Source of the DNA: Streptomyces sp. NRRL S-350
GTDB lineage: Bacteria > Actinomycetota > Actinomycetes > Streptomycetales > Streptomycetaceae
DNA: 59,800 nucleotides
Assembly: GCF_000719705.1 (NCBI RefSeq)
Contig: NZ_JOHO01000042.1
Span: 1 to 59,800, forward strand
Direction: 5' to 3'
Shown: positions 1 to 9,082 of the stretch, in pieces
How positions within the stretch are numbered: the stretch's first letter is position 1
Layout of the letters: each line of letters begins with the position of its first letter
Made by a program: the position numbers and the translations under genes
Notes under the pieces: generated by a model
The model's input: the letters and a program-made list of their open reading frames with translations, nothing else
Database searches by the model: none
What the model was told of the DNA's origin: nothing

Positions 1-1362
1 GATGTCGAAGGTGACCTCGATCTGCGGCAGGCCGCGCGGCGCCGGCGGCAGGCCGGTCAGCTCGAACATCCCGAGCTTCTTGTTGTACGCGGCGATCTCC
101 CGCTCGCCCTGGAAGACCTGGATCTGCACGGACGGCTGGTTGTCCTCGGCCGTGGTGAAGATCTCGGAGCGCTTGGTCGGGATCGTGGTGTTGCGCTCGA
201 TCAGCCTGGTCATGACGCCGCCCTTGGTCTCGATGCCCAGGGACAGCGGCGTGACGTCGAGCAGCAGGACGTCCTTGACCTCGCCCTTCAGCACACCGGC
301 CTGCAGGGACGCGCCGATGGCGACGACCTCGTCGGGGTTCACGCCCTTGTGCGGGTCCTTGCCGGTCAGCTCCTTCACCAGGCCGGTGACCGCCGGCATC
401 CGGGTGGAGCCGCCGACCAGGATCACGTGGTCGATGTCGGAGACCTCGATCCCGGCGTCCTTCACCGCCTGGCGGAACGGCTGCTTGCAGCGCTCCAGCA
501 GATCCGCGGTCAGCTGCTCGAACTGCGCGCGGGTGAGCTTCTCGTCCAGGTGCAGGGCCCCCTGGGCGGAGGCGGTGATGTAGGGGAGGTTGATCGTCGT
601 CTCGGTGGCCGCGGACAGTTCGATCTTGGCCTTCTCGGCCGCTTCCCGCAGTCGCTGGGTGGCCATCTTGTCCCGGGCGAGATCGATCCCGTAGCCGTTC
701 TCGAACTGCTTGACCAGGTGGTCGACGACCTTCTGGTCCCAGTCGTCGCCGCCCAGGTGGGTGTCTCCGTTGGTGGACTTGACCTCCACCACTCCGTCGC
801 CGATCTCCAGCAGGGACACGTCGAACGTTCCGCCGCCCAGGTCGAAGACCAGGATCGTCTGGTCGCTCTCCTTGTCCAGCCCGTAGGCCAGCGCGGCCGC
901 GGTGGGCTCGTTGACGATCCGCAGCACCTTCAGGCCCGCGATCTCCCCGGCCTCCTTGGTCGCGGTGCGCTGGGAGTCGTTGAAGTACGCCGGCACCGTG
1001 ATGACCGCGTCCGTCACCTCGTCGCCCAGATAGGCCTCGGCGTCGCGCTTGAGCTTCTGCAGGACCCGGGCCGAGATCTCCTGTGCCGTGTAGCGCTTGC
1101 CGTCGACGTCGCCGTGCTCCGGGAAGCGCCAGGCCGCCTCGCCCACGTGCCGCTTCACCGACCGGGCGGTGCGGTCCACGTTGGTCACCGCCTGGCGCTT
1201 GGCGATCTCCCCGACCAGCACCTCGCCGCCCTTGCCGAACGCCACGACCGACGGCGTGGTCCGCGCGCCCTCCGCGTTGGGGATGACGGTGGGCTCCCCG
1301 GCCTCCAGGACACTGACGACGGAGTTCGTCGTGCCGAGGTCGATACCGACCGAGCGTGCCAT
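1..1362 (-). CDS. dnaK: Hsp70 chaperone DnaK (3' end cut by window edge)
   Basis: ATP-dependent Hsp70 chaperone of the cytosol. The start is ATG at 1362 ([18 protein letters not shown]), so 454 codons are visible; a full DnaK has about 610-620. The actin-like ATPase domain is complete, with the N-terminal phosphate loop GIDLGTT and the second phosphate motif [11 protein letters not shown]. The substrate-binding domain is entered, and the visible end [11 protein letters not shown] is a canonical DnaK stretch. The alpha-helical lid lies beyond position 1. Upstream is a PP2C gene. I see no HspR/HAIR box (CTTGAGT-N7-ACTCAAG) in 1363-1557, so this may be a paralogue rather than the dnaK-grpE-dnaJ-hspR copy. 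What follows dnaK is outside the window. Identity is certain; the paralogue status is inference. Confidence 0.97.
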   Translation of the reverse strand, partial: MARSVGIDLGTTNSVVSVLEAGEPTVIPNAEGARTTPSVVAFGKGGEVLVGEIAKRQAVTNVDRTARSVKRHVGEAAWRFPEHGDVDGKRYTAQEISARVLQKLKRDAEAYLGDEVTDAVITVPAYFNDSQRTATKEAGEIAGLKVLRIVNEPTAAALAYGLDKESDQTILVFDLGGGTFDVSLLEIGDGVVEVKSTNGDTHLGGDDWDQKVVDHLVKQFENGYGIDLARDKMATQRLREAAEKAKIELSAATETTINLPYITASAQGALHLDEKLTRAQFEQLTADLLERCKQPFRQAVKDAGIEVSDIDHVILVGGSTRMPAVTGLVKELTGKDPHKGVNPDEVVAIGASLQAGVLKGEVKDVLLLDVTPLSLGIETKGGVMTRLIERNTTIPTKRSEIFTTAEDNQPSVQIQVFQGEREIAAYNKKLGMFELTGLPPAPRGLPQIEVTFDI

Positions 1363-1557
1363 GATCCCGCTCCCTTCCCTCCCCGTCCCCACGGCCCGTC
1401 GGCCGCCGGCCGGGTGTGGCGCCCGTCCCGGATCGCGGTCGGGGCACCGCGCGTCGCTCCTTCGCCTTCCGGGATACGTCTCCCCTCACGCGCATGTCAA
1501 CGCCCCCGTCCCGATACCCCGGCACGCCCTCCTGCCGGGCGCCCGCCACCGCCGGGT

Positions 1558-3642
1558 TCAGGAGGGGTCCGGCCGGATCCGGGTCATGAGCAGGGCGATG
1601 TCGTCGCCGGACGCCGCGTGGGGCAGCGCGGTGAGCAGGAGGTCGCAGATGGCTTCGATGGGCCGCCGATAGGTGCCGAGCAGATCGGTGAGGGCGGCCA
1701 GACGGACGTCGATGTCCTGGTCGCGGACTTCGACGAGCCCGTCGGTGTAGAGGAGCAGTTCGTCGCCCGGGCCCAGTTGCACTTCGGTGGTGCGGAACAG
1801 GGCGCCGTTCACGCCGAGGGGAGCGGCGGGTGGCAGGCGCAGGAGCTCGGGCGGGTGACCGGGGCGGGTCAGGACGGGCGGCAGGTGGCCGGCGGTGGCG
1901 ATGCGCAGGGACAGATCGCGGGGGTCGTAGAGGGCCAGGACGCAGGTGGCCAGAATGTCGTCCAGGTCGGCGGTGACGTCGTCGAGGCCGGCGAGGACTT
2001 CGGCCGGCGTGAGGTCCAGCTTGGCCAGCGCGCGGGTGGCGAGGCGCAGTTGGCCCATGGTCGCGGCGGCGTTGATGCCGTGGCCCATCACGTCTCCGAC
2101 GACCAGGGCCGTCCGGTCGGCGGCCAGGGGTATGACGTCGAACCAGTCGCCGCCGGGTTCCCCGATGGCGGCGGCGGGCTGGTAGCGGTAGGCGATCTCC
2201 AGCCCGGGCCTGGACGAGGGTGTGGGAGGCAGCAGGTGGCGTTGGAGGGCGAGGGCGGCGTGGCGCTGGCGCTGGTACCAGCGGGCGTTGTCGATGCACA
2301 CGGCGGCGCGGGTGGCGAGTTCGCCGACCAGGAACATGTCGTCGCTGTCGAAGGGCTCGGCGGTGCGGGCGCGTTTGAGGTCGATGGCGCCCAGCACCTC
2401 ACCGCGGGCGGTCAGCGGCACCGCGAGATAGGAGTGCACGCCGGCCCGGGCGAGCAGGTCGGCCGCCTCGGAGTCGCGGGCGATGCGGGCGAGGTCGTCC
2501 TCACCGACGTCGGGAACGAGAACCGGGAGGGCGGTGGCGACACACCGCGTGACCAGCCGGGTCGAACCGTACTGGGTGAGCTCGCCGACGGGGTCGGCCG
2601 CCCGGGCGGCCTCCGTCGGGTAGGCGGTCTTCACGGCCAGCGCCCGAAAACGCATCGCGTCACCGGTCGGGTCGGCGGCCGCCGCCGGGTCGCGCAGGGC
2701 GGAGTCGAGGATGTCCACGGCGACGACGTCCGCGATCTCCGGCACGAGGACATCGGCGAGTTCCCGGGCGGTGGTGTCCAGGTCGAGGGTGGTGCCGATG
2801 CGCACGGAGGCGTCCGCGATCAGTGCCAGACGCCGACGGGAGCGGGCGGCCGCGGTTGACGCCTCCTGCTGCGAAGTGATGTCCAGGGCGGAGGCGGCGG
2901 CACCGATCACTGCCCCGCGCTGGTCCTCCAACCGGTAGACGGACACCGACCAGGTGTGGTCGGCGTCGGGATCGCCGGGCGGCCGACCGGTCATGCTCTG
3001 CCCCAGCACCGGTCCGGCGCCCGCGAGCACCCGGCGTATGGCCGCCTCGGCGCGAACGGCGTCCAGACACGGCAGCACCTCGCCCACGCGCCGCCCGAGG
3101 TGCCGGGAGGCGGGCCGGCCGCTGATGCCCTCCAGCGCCCGGTTCACCATGACGAAGCGCAGGTCGGTGTCGAAGACCGCCACCGCGATCGGCGTCTGCG
3201 ACACCAGCTGTCCGGACAGCGCCAGCTCCCGCTCCAGTTGCCGTACGGTGGCCAGGTCCGAGGCGATCCCGAGGGCGTAGAAGCGGCCTCCCCGGTCCTG
3301 CAGGCGCATGTTGCGGAACTCCGCCAGCCGCGTGCTGCCGTCCTTGTGCCGGACGGGGAACACGCCGGCCCACGGCCCGCCCCCCGCCATCACCTTCGCG
3401 AACAGGGCACTCACGAGCTCCCGGTGCCGCTCGTGGACGAGCAGGCGCGCCGCCGGAGCGCCCAGGGCCTCCTCGGCGCGGTAGCCGAACAGTTCCTCGG
3501 CCTGCGGGCTCCACAGGGCGACCCGGCCGTCGGCGTCCAGAACGACGGCCGCCACTCCCAGCACGTCGAGAAGCCCGCCGGCCGCCGACGGGCCTTCGGC
3601 AGCGGAACCCGAACCGGTCGGCTCGCCCTGTGCCGTGCTCAT
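1558..3642 (-). CDS. PAS-PAS-GAF-PP2C (SpoIIE-type) protein phosphatase
   Basis: Serine phosphatase of the SpoIIE/RsbU type, a family that usually dephosphorylates anti-anti-sigma factors in partner-switching cascades. It is 694 aa from ATG at 3642 (MSTAQGEPTG). Two PAS domains lie at about 22-135 and 143-262, a GAF domain at about 280-455, and the PP2C domain at about 470-690. PP2C metal-site motifs are visible: GGDWFDV, GDVMGHG, TAGHLPP, LLYTDGLVE and SGDDIALL. There are no membrane segments, so it is a cytosolic sensor of a small ligand or redox signal. The reading frame stays open upstream to 4083, but that part is Arg/Pro-rich and overlaps the divergent P450, so I reject the long form. 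No anti-sigma kinase is adjacent. Confidence 0.93.
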   Translation of the reverse strand: MSTAQGEPTGSGSAAEGPSAAGGLLDVLGVAAVVLDADGRVALWSPQAEELFGYRAEEALGAPAARLLVHERHRELVSALFAKVMAGGGPWAGVFPVRHKDGSTRLAEFRNMRLQDRGGRFYALGIASDLATVRQLERELALSGQLVSQTPIAVAVFDTDLRFVMVNRALEGISGRPASRHLGRRVGEVLPCLDAVRAEAAIRRVLAGAGPVLGQSMTGRPPGDPDADHTWSVSVYRLEDQRGAVIGAAASALDITSQQEASTAAARSRRRLALIADASVRIGTTLDLDTTARELADVLVPEIADVVAVDILDSALRDPAAAADPTGDAMRFRALAVKTAYPTEAARAADPVGELTQYGSTRLVTRCVATALPVLVPDVGEDDLARIARDSEAADLLARAGVHSYLAVPLTARGEVLGAIDLKRARTAEPFDSDDMFLVGELATRAAVCIDNARWYQRQRHAALALQRHLLPPTPSSRPGLEIAYRYQPAAAIGEPGGDWFDVIPLAADRTALVVGDVMGHGINAAATMGQLRLATRALAKLDLTPAEVLAGLDDVTADLDDILATCVLALYDPRDLSLRIATAGHLPPVLTRPGHPPELLRLPPAAPLGVNGALFRTTEVQLGPGDELLLYTDGLVEVRDQDIDVRLAALTDLLGTYRRPIEAICDLLLTALPHAASGDDIALLMTRIRPDPS

Positions 3643-3878
3643 CCCGCGCCTCCTGCCCCGCGGCTCCCGTCCGAGCAGCCCGCGGCTCCCGTCCGAGCAG
3701 CCCGCGCCCGGCCATTCGCAGCAGTTCCTCCATCTTCCCCCACCGTGGCCCCGCGGGCCCCGCCACGCAGCCCCGGGCGGCCCGCACGGGAGGCCTCCCC
3801 GCCGAGGCGGCCTCGCTACGCTCGGTCGCGCGGGCCGCCACCGCACGCAGCACCCTCCGATCCGCACGACCGCCCCGC

Positions 3879-3917
3879 GACCCCCGAGACCCCCGAGACC
3901 CCCGAGACCCCCGAGAC
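3879..3917 (+). repeat. 9-bp tandem repeat (gacccccga) ahead of P450
   Basis: Four exact head-to-tail copies of gacccccga plus a partial fifth end 10 bases before the P450 start codon. The array occupies the position where a ribosome-binding site would be expected, and no purine-rich RBS is visible there. Confidence 0.9.
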
Positions 3918-3926
3918 CGCGAACGG

Positions 3927-5114
3927 ATGAGCATGAGCAGTCCCTTCCAGGACCCCGACTTCCTCCGGGATCCGTACCCGACGTACGCGGCACTCCGGCG
4001 CAGCGGGCCCGTGCAGGAGCTCCCGGGCGCCGGGCACCGGGCCGGCTTCGTCGTGACCGGCTACGACGAAGCGAAGCAAGCACTCGCCCACCCCGGGCTG
4101 TCGAAGGACACGCATCGCTTCTTCGCCGGCAAGGAGACCGGTCGCAGTCTCCACCCCGCCGTCACGCGGAACCTGCTGGCCACGGATCCCCCGGACCACA
4201 CCAGGTTGCGGCGGCTGGTCACCAAGGCGTTCACCCCCGGCGCCGTCGACCGCCTGCGCCCGTACATCGTCGAGTCGGCCGACGCCCTGGTCGACTCGTG
4301 GGCGCCCGGGGAGGAGGTCGACGTCATCGACGGGCTCGCCGTCCCGCTGCCCGTCACCGTGATCTGCCGGCTCCTCGGCGTCCCGACTGCCGACCGGGAC
4401 CGCGTTCGGGCGTGGTCGACGGACCTGTTCGCCGCCGGCGACAACCAGCGTGTCGACGCCGCGTCCCACGCCCTGGCCGACTACCTGGCCGCGCTGGTCG
4501 CGTCCAAGCGCCGCACCCCGGACGACGCGCTGCTGTCCGCTCTGGTCGCCGTTCGGGACGGCGACGGCGACCACCTGACCGAGCAGGAGCTCGTCTCGTT
4601 GGCGGTGCTGCTCCTGGTCGCCGGGCACGAGACCACCACCGCCGCGATCGGCAACGCCGTCCTGGCGCTGCTCCAGCACCCCCGTCAGTCGGAGCGGCTG
4701 CGGTCGGACCCGGACCGAATCGAGCGCGCGGTCGACGAACTCCTCCGCTACGACTCCGCGGTCGCCATCGCCACCTGGCGCTGGGCCCCCGAACCGGTCC
4801 GCGTGGGCGGGACGGACGTTCCGGCGGGCAGCCCGGTGTCCGTCAGCCCGGGCGCCGCCAACCGCGACCCCGCCCGCTTCGCCGACCCGGACCGGCTCGA
4901 CCTCGCACGGGAGGACGCGCACGCGCACCTGGCCTTCGGCCACGGCATCCACCGGTGCCTCGGCGCACCGCTCGCGCACGCCGAGGTGGCCACTGCGCTA
5001 CGCGTGCTCCTCACGCGCTTCCCCGGGCTTCGACTCGGCCGACCCGCCGACCAGTTGCGCTGGCGCCACTCGCGGCTCATCCGCGGGCTGGAATCACTCC
5101 CCGTCCTGCTGTAG
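3927..5114 (+). CDS. Cytochrome P450 (CYP107-like)
   Basis: Soluble bacterial class I P450 monooxygenase, 395 aa, which needs a ferredoxin and reductase supplied from elsewhere; none is adjacent. Visible motifs are the I-helix AGHETT (about 232-237), the ExxR pair in DELLRY (E271, R274) and the heme loop FGHGIHRCLG with the thiolate ligand Cys344. The start is ATG 3927 (MSMSSPFQDP); a second ATG follows at 3933. The frame is open upstream, but through a 9-bp minisatellite. The sequence after the ExxR helix (ATWRWAPEPV) differs a little from the usual ATFRFT-type segment, so substrate preference cannot be read. It is divergent from the phosphatase gene. An oxidative role in secondary metabolism or xenobiotic turnover is inference. 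Confidence 0.95.
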   Translation: MSMSSPFQDPDFLRDPYPTYAALRRSGPVQELPGAGHRAGFVVTGYDEAKQALAHPGLSKDTHRFFAGKETGRSLHPAVTRNLLATDPPDHTRLRRLVTKAFTPGAVDRLRPYIVESADALVDSWAPGEEVDVIDGLAVPLPVTVICRLLGVPTADRDRVRAWSTDLFAAGDNQRVDAASHALADYLAALVASKRRTPDDALLSALVAVRDGDGDHLTEQELVSLAVLLLVAGHETTTAAIGNAVLALLQHPRQSERLRSDPDRIERAVDELLRYDSAVAIATWRWAPEPVRVGGTDVPAGSPVSVSPGAANRDPARFADPDRLDLAREDAHAHLAFGHGIHRCLGAPLAHAEVATALRVLLTRFPGLRLGRPADQLRWRHSRLIRGLESLPVLL

Positions 5115-5120
5115 CCGGGC

Positions 5121-5139
5121 GGCCGGCGGTCGGCCGGCC
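5121..5139 (+). terminator. GC-rich hairpin after P450
   Basis: Perfect 7-bp arms (ggccggc/gccggcc) around a 5-nt loop, 7 bases past the P450 stop. It is a plausible terminator without a U-tract, as is common in this group. Confidence 0.5.
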
Positions 5140-5336
5140 CCGCCCCCAAGCCTGCGGCCGGGTGGGCGACGGACATGAAGGGCGATCCGCCCGCCTCGAA
5201 CGCCCTCTCATGGACCAACTACCTTCCGAATGGCCGGTATTGATCTCCCCATCGCGGTACGGCCCTCCCCTAGGGTCCTCCGTAGCCGACGGGGGGCACA
5301 GGCTCTCCCGTCGTGTCCGCACGAGGGAGCCGCTTC

Positions 5337-5708
5337 ATGCCGACCCGCCGCACGTCGCTGCGTTCCGCCGTCGCCGCCCTCGGCGTCGGCGCGGCGATCG
5401 TCCTGACCTCCACGCCCGCCTCCGCCGCCAACGAGGGAACCTACTCGGGCAACTGGGGGAGCTGCGCCGCCACGGAGGAGATCCAGCTGCGGACCGTCAG
5501 CGGCGCCACCCACGACTGGATGGAGTTCTTCCCGACCGGAACCGGCGCCAACTGCGGATTCAGGATCGTGAGGAACGGCGACCCGTCGTTCTGGGACTCC
5601 ACCGGTGCCGGCTCCGGCTGGCTCTACGACGGGCCGGGCAACCTCCTCTGCCCGCAGATCTATGACCGGAGCACCGGCATCGTGAAGTGGTCGGGCGTGC
5701 GCAACTAG
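5337..5708 (+). CDS. Small secreted protein, unknown function
   Basis: 123 aa from ATG 5337, preceded by gagggagc. There is an N-terminal Sec signal (Arg-rich start, hydrophobic core, TSTPASAAN cleavage region near residues 27-31), leaving a mature protein of about 90 residues. That part is rich in Gly, Ser, Trp and aromatics and has three cysteines, so one disulfide is likely. I do not recognise a family. It is followed 150 bp downstream by a second small secreted protein on the same strand. The pair resembles the many short exported proteins of mycelial actinomycetes; no function is assigned. Confidence 0.8.
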   Translation: MPTRRTSLRSAVAALGVGAAIVLTSTPASAANEGTYSGNWGSCAATEEIQLRTVSGATHDWMEFFPTGTGANCGFRIVRNGDPSFWDSTGAGSGWLYDGPGNLLCPQIYDRSTGIVKWSGVRN

Positions 5709-5858
5709 CCTGAGCCGCGCCCCCCGTGACGGGAACTCGGCTCGACCACCACGGGTTGCTGCCCGCCGGCTGGACGACAACGGACAGCCGGCGCCCTCGG
5801 AACCATCCGCACCACTCCCCCAGCACACGACTCGTCAGATCGAGGAGAATCCGGAACC

Positions 5859-6278
5859 GTGTTCAAACTCCGAGCCACCGGGCGCGCCATCGCCATGTCC
5901 GCCGCCGCCCTCACCCTCGCCGGCGGTGCAACCGTCGGCCTCGGCGGGACCGCCGACGCCGCCGTCGGAAGCCCGAACCAGGCGACCACGGACTGGTTCC
6001 AGCTCTACGTGAGCAACAACGGCAACAACCCGTACTACACCGTCTGCAACCACCAGTCCGGTGCCAACACGGTCTACGTCGGCGTCACGGACTACGGGTC
6101 CGGCAACAACGTGCTGCTTCAGGACACCATCACCGGCTGGCAGACGTACGGCACAAACATCAACTTCAACGCCGGCGGCTGCGAGTCGTTCTTCATCAAG
6201 GGCACCAACGGCCACGCGTACATCGGGTACATCAAGGCACCCACCTACTACTCCACGGGTGTGGTGACCTACAACTGA
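5859..6278 (+). CDS. Small secreted protein, unknown function
   Basis: 139 aa from GTG 5859, with a good RBS (gaggagaa, 9 bases upstream). A Sec signal runs to about residue 34 (GLGGTADAAVG). The mature part is Asn/Gly/Tyr/Thr-rich, predicted beta, with two cysteines (VCNHQ and GGCESF). This composition is typical of exported beta-sandwich or carbohydrate-facing proteins, but no motif identifies it. A strong stem-loop follows at 6309-6343. It is unlike the preceding 5337 gene in sequence. Confidence 0.82.
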   Translation: MFKLRATGRAIAMSAAALTLAGGATVGLGGTADAAVGSPNQATTDWFQLYVSNNGNNPYYTVCNHQSGANTVYVGVTDYGSGNNVLLQDTITGWQTYGTNINFNAGGCESFFIKGTNGHAYIGYIKAPTYYSTGVVTYN

Positions 6279-6308
6279 CCCCGGTGGTCGCACCACCCTG
6301 ACGTCACC

Positions 6309-6343
6309 GACGCCCTCCCCCGGCACACCGCGGGGAGGGCGTC
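6309..6343 (+). terminator. Bidirectional terminator, 12-bp perfect stem
   Basis: Arms gacgccctcccc/ggggagggcgtc with an 11-nt loop, between the ends of two convergent genes (5859 plus strand and 6393 minus strand). Confidence 0.8.
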
Positions 6344-6392
6344 ACCCCGCCCGGTGCGACCGGGCGCTCAGGCCGCGGCGGGTGGCACCGGC

Positions 6393-6872
6393 TCACGACG
6401 GGAAGTGCCGACGGCGTGCCCGGTACACCGCCACCGCGGCGGCACCGAACGCGGCCAGCGCGAGCACCAGACCACCCACCAGGACCGGGTTGACCCAGGA
6501 CTCCACCAGTTCACCGTCCGGCCCGCATCGCACGCTCACCGGAAACATCCGGGTGGTGATCGTGTGCCCGGGAAAGCCCAGAGCGGCGCAGTACTCGAGG
6601 GCGGACATCCACCCCGGCCCCGACGTCAGACCGGTGGTGAACGCCCCGTACGCCGTGCAGACTCCCAGGAACGACAGCCCGACGAACGTGCCGGCGTCGA
6701 AGGACGACCGCCGCTGACGCCGGGCACGCACCGCCCGGCTCACCACCACGACCACACCGGTCAGGAACAGGACCGGCGCGATCACCGGGCCGAAGAGGAC
6801 AAGACCGATGAGGACCATCTGGGCGTCGGCGGCCCCGGAGGCCGTCACGATCACAGGAAGCGCTTGGGACAC
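6393..6872 (-). CDS. Integral membrane protein, unknown function
   Basis: 159 aa from GTG 6872. Three or four hydrophobic segments are visible: about 20-45 (LIGLVLFGPVIAPVLFLTGV), about 65-85 and about 130-150 (GGLVLALAAFGAAAVAV). A loop of about 40 residues with two cysteines (YCAALGF and VRCGPDG) lies between the last two and may be disulfide-bonded outside the cell. The C-terminus is basic (YRARRRHFPS). It has no recognisable family and no linked partner. An upstream in-frame start cannot be excluded because the RBS is weak. Confidence 0.65.
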   Translation of the reverse strand: MSQALPVIVTASGAADAQMVLIGLVLFGPVIAPVLFLTGVVVVVSRAVRARRQRRSSFDAGTFVGLSFLGVCTAYGAFTTGLTSGPGWMSALEYCAALGFPGHTITTRMFPVSVRCGPDGELVESWVNPVLVGGLVLALAAFGAAAVAVYRARRRHFPS

Positions 6873-7144
6873 GCACCGTTGGACTCACCGCGCCACCGTC
6901 ACGGTTCCACATCCTCCCGGCAAGTTGTCCGCGGCGACCGATCGCGGCCGCCGCCGCGCGCCCGTGTCGAGATGGCCACCGCCGCGCGGCCTCGGCATGC
7001 CACAGTCCGTAACCAGTGCGGAGTATGCGTCGTGCGGACGGCTTGGTGCCGGCCGCGCGGGCGAACCGGTGGATCATTGGCGGACTTCCGACCGGCTGAC
7101 GGGGACTCGGGTTGAGCCGTCGCCCGGCGCGGAAGAAGTGATCT

Positions 7145-7408
7145 GTGCAGGTAACACGTGGCAGTCAATGCGGGCAACGACCCCAGACGTCGGCCGAGTC
7201 CGGCGACGCGGAACCGGAACCGATCCTGCGGGGCCGCCGGCAGGGCGGGGAGTTCCGGGAGGTCGAGACCACGCTGATGGCACTCGCCGTGAAGTCCGCG
7301 ATCGACTCCGCCATCGTGCGCAGGACTCAGCAGCCTCGCCTGAGCGTGGACGACCGCGTCCGCGAGACCACCGCTCGGGCCCTTCCCGCGAACCGGAGGA
7401 CGTCATGA
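7145..7408 (+). CDS. Doubtful small ORF (87 aa)
   Basis: The stretch 6873-7421 has no convincing gene. This ORF is the best candidate: GTG 7145, with a possible internal ATG at 7277 giving 43 aa (MALAVKSAIDSAIVRRTQ...). Its stop lies 13 bases before the next start, which would fit a leader gene. It has no domain, poor RBS support and only moderate coding bias. It is included as a possibility only. Confidence 0.22.
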   Translation: MQVTRGSQCGQRPQTSAESGDAEPEPILRGRRQGGEFREVETTLMALAVKSAIDSAIVRRTQQPRLSVDDRVRETTARALPANRRTS

Positions 7409-7421
7409 CCACACACGCGAC

Positions 7422-8102
7422 GTGTCGGCGGTGACGACCCCCGAGGCACCGCCGCGGCCGAGCGGCCGACGCCTGCTGCTCGGTGTCGTCTGGGACATCG
7501 TGGTCCCGATCGCGTTGTACTACGGCCTGCGAGCCGCCGGCGTCGGCGTGTTCGTCGCGCTGCTGGCCGGCGCCTTCCTGCCGGCGTTCACTACGGCGGT
7601 GCAGTGGCTGCGCACCCGCAGCCTGGAGGGCATGGCGGGCTTCGTCGCCGGGACCATGCTGCTCGGCGTCGCAGCCGCGCTGGTCAGCGGCAGCCCCCGG
7701 TTCCTGCTGGCCAAGGACGGCTGGCTGACCGGCGTCGCCGGGCTCTGGTTCCTGATCTCGATCAGGGCCAGGCGCCCGCTGCTCTTCCACGCCGGCCGCC
7801 CCCTGCTGGAGGGGCGGTTCCGCTCCGACGGCACCTCCTGGGACGTGCTGTGGGAACGCGAACCGGCCTTCCGGCGGATCTGGCGGGTCTCGACCGCGAT
7901 CTGGGGCGTGGCGATGCTGCTCGACGCCGCCGTCCGGGTCGTGATGGCCTACACCCTGCCGGTGGACCTGGTGCCCGGCCTGGGCGCGCTGCTCTGGCCG
8001 GTCACGCTGCTGCTGTTGCAACTGGTCAACGGCGTCTACTACGAGCTGGCCGGGCTCTGGCGGCTGACCTCCGGCACGGCCGCCCGCTCGGCGGACGGGT
8101 GA
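7422..8102 (+). CDS. VC0807-family multi-pass membrane protein
   Basis: 226 aa from GTG 7422 (an alternative in-frame GTG lies at 7431). About five or six hydrophobic helices are visible. The sequence starts RLLLGVVWDIVVPIALYYGLR and ends VNGVYYELAGLWRLTSG. This matches the actinobacterial family of VC0807/intracellular septation protein A-like membrane proteins, whose role is not established. A soluble loop at about 125-155 contains the conserved-looking RRPLLFHAGRPLLEG and WEREPAFRRIWR segments. No obvious operon partner is present; the next gene is convergent. Confidence 0.75.
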   Translation: MSAVTTPEAPPRPSGRRLLLGVVWDIVVPIALYYGLRAAGVGVFVALLAGAFLPAFTTAVQWLRTRSLEGMAGFVAGTMLLGVAAALVSGSPRFLLAKDGWLTGVAGLWFLISIRARRPLLFHAGRPLLEGRFRSDGTSWDVLWEREPAFRRIWRVSTAIWGVAMLLDAAVRVVMAYTLPVDLVPGLGALLWPVTLLLLQLVNGVYYELAGLWRLTSGTAARSADG

Positions 8103-8374
8103 ACGACCGCCCGCCGCGCTCAACCCGCCGTCCGGGGCCATCACTCGGCGTGCGAGGCGCCCGGGAGCACGGCCTGCCGGTCGGGCCGGCTTCCCCTCGG
8201 TGCCCGACGGTGCCCGGCGGTGCCCGACGACGTCTGGCGGCCCGTCAGGACCGGCTGTGACGCGCGGACGGGCCGGGCCGGGCGGCCGGGGCCTGTCCGG
8301 GGCCGCGCAGTGCGATGGCCACGAAGTCCGGTGCCGGCAGGGCCCTTTCGTACGGTCCGGCCGTGGAACGTCTG

Positions 8375-8881
8375 TCAGCCGAAGATCGCGGCAGGTTCGC
8401 CGGTGAACCAGCTGTTGTCGATGCGGAGCCGGCGGATGACCCAGCGGTCGCCGTGGCGGACCAACTCGACGTCGTAGAGGTTCTTGAGCAGTGCGCGCGT
8501 GGCGGGGTCGGCAGTGAGCAGGTGCTGGGCTTCCACCACGGCGGTGAGCCGGGCGGTGTCGCCGTCGACCGTGATGCGCGGGTTGGTGACCTGGTGGGTG
8601 GTGTCCACCCGGCCGGTGAACATGGCCAGGATGGTCGTGACGATGGTGTCGCGCCCGGACATCACCGGCGGCCTCGCTCCCCACTTGGCCGCGGCCGGGC
8701 GGAAGTCCAGCTCGGCGTCGGCGGCGAAGGACGAGGCGAACAGGTCCTTGTCCTTGAGGTCCTGCCCCAGACCGAAGCGGTAGAGCGCGTCGGTGATCTC
8801 TGCACGGTCCCTGAGCTCTGCGGCTACGGCGGCGGTGTCGTGCGCGGGCGCAGCCAGGGCGTGATCGTGGGTGACGTACAT
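8375..8881 (-). CDS. SnoaL-like (NTF2 fold) protein
   Basis: 168 aa from ATG 8881 with RBS gggagaac. The whole protein is one SnoaL_4/NTF2-like domain: an N-terminal helix (ELRDRAEITDALYRFGLGQD), then DLFASSFAADAELDF, a Thr/His-rich central strand (RVDTTHQVTNPRITVDGDTA) and the closing strands DRWVIRRLRIDNSWFTG. Members act as small-molecule isomerases, hydratases or dehydratases, or as polyketide-tailoring cyclases. The Tyr/Asp/His arrangement fits an enzyme, but the substrate is unknown. It lies downstream of, and on the same strand as, the LysR gene, 200 bp away. Confidence 0.85.
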   Translation of the reverse strand: MYVTHDHALAAPAHDTAAVAAELRDRAEITDALYRFGLGQDLKDKDLFASSFAADAELDFRPAAAKWGARPPVMSGRDTIVTTILAMFTGRVDTTHQVTNPRITVDGDTARLTAVVEAQHLLTADPATRALLKNLYDVELVRHGDRWVIRRLRIDNSWFTGEPAAIFG

Positions 8882-9082
8882 GATGTTCTCCCGTGCAGGT
8901 CAGGTGTGTTCCGGCGCCTCTCATCCTGCTGCGGACCGGATGGGGCATCAACGCGCACTTTCGCAACGATCGTGAAGCCTCGATCAACGAAGACGGGTGC
9001 GGGGGTGACGGAGCGACACGAGTGCGTGCCGCTGCTGGCCGCGGGCGGGTGGGTCACGGTGCACGGGTGGCCCGCATCGGAA

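Noticed and set aside
1363..1557. HspR/HAIR operator
   Set aside because: No CTTGAGT-N7-ACTCAAG or close variant is present.
349..2859. Long plus-strand ORF of 836 codons
   Set aside because: It lies opposite dnaK and the PP2C gene, both clearly coding. The frame is Gly/Val/Asp-rich antisense typical of high-GC DNA.
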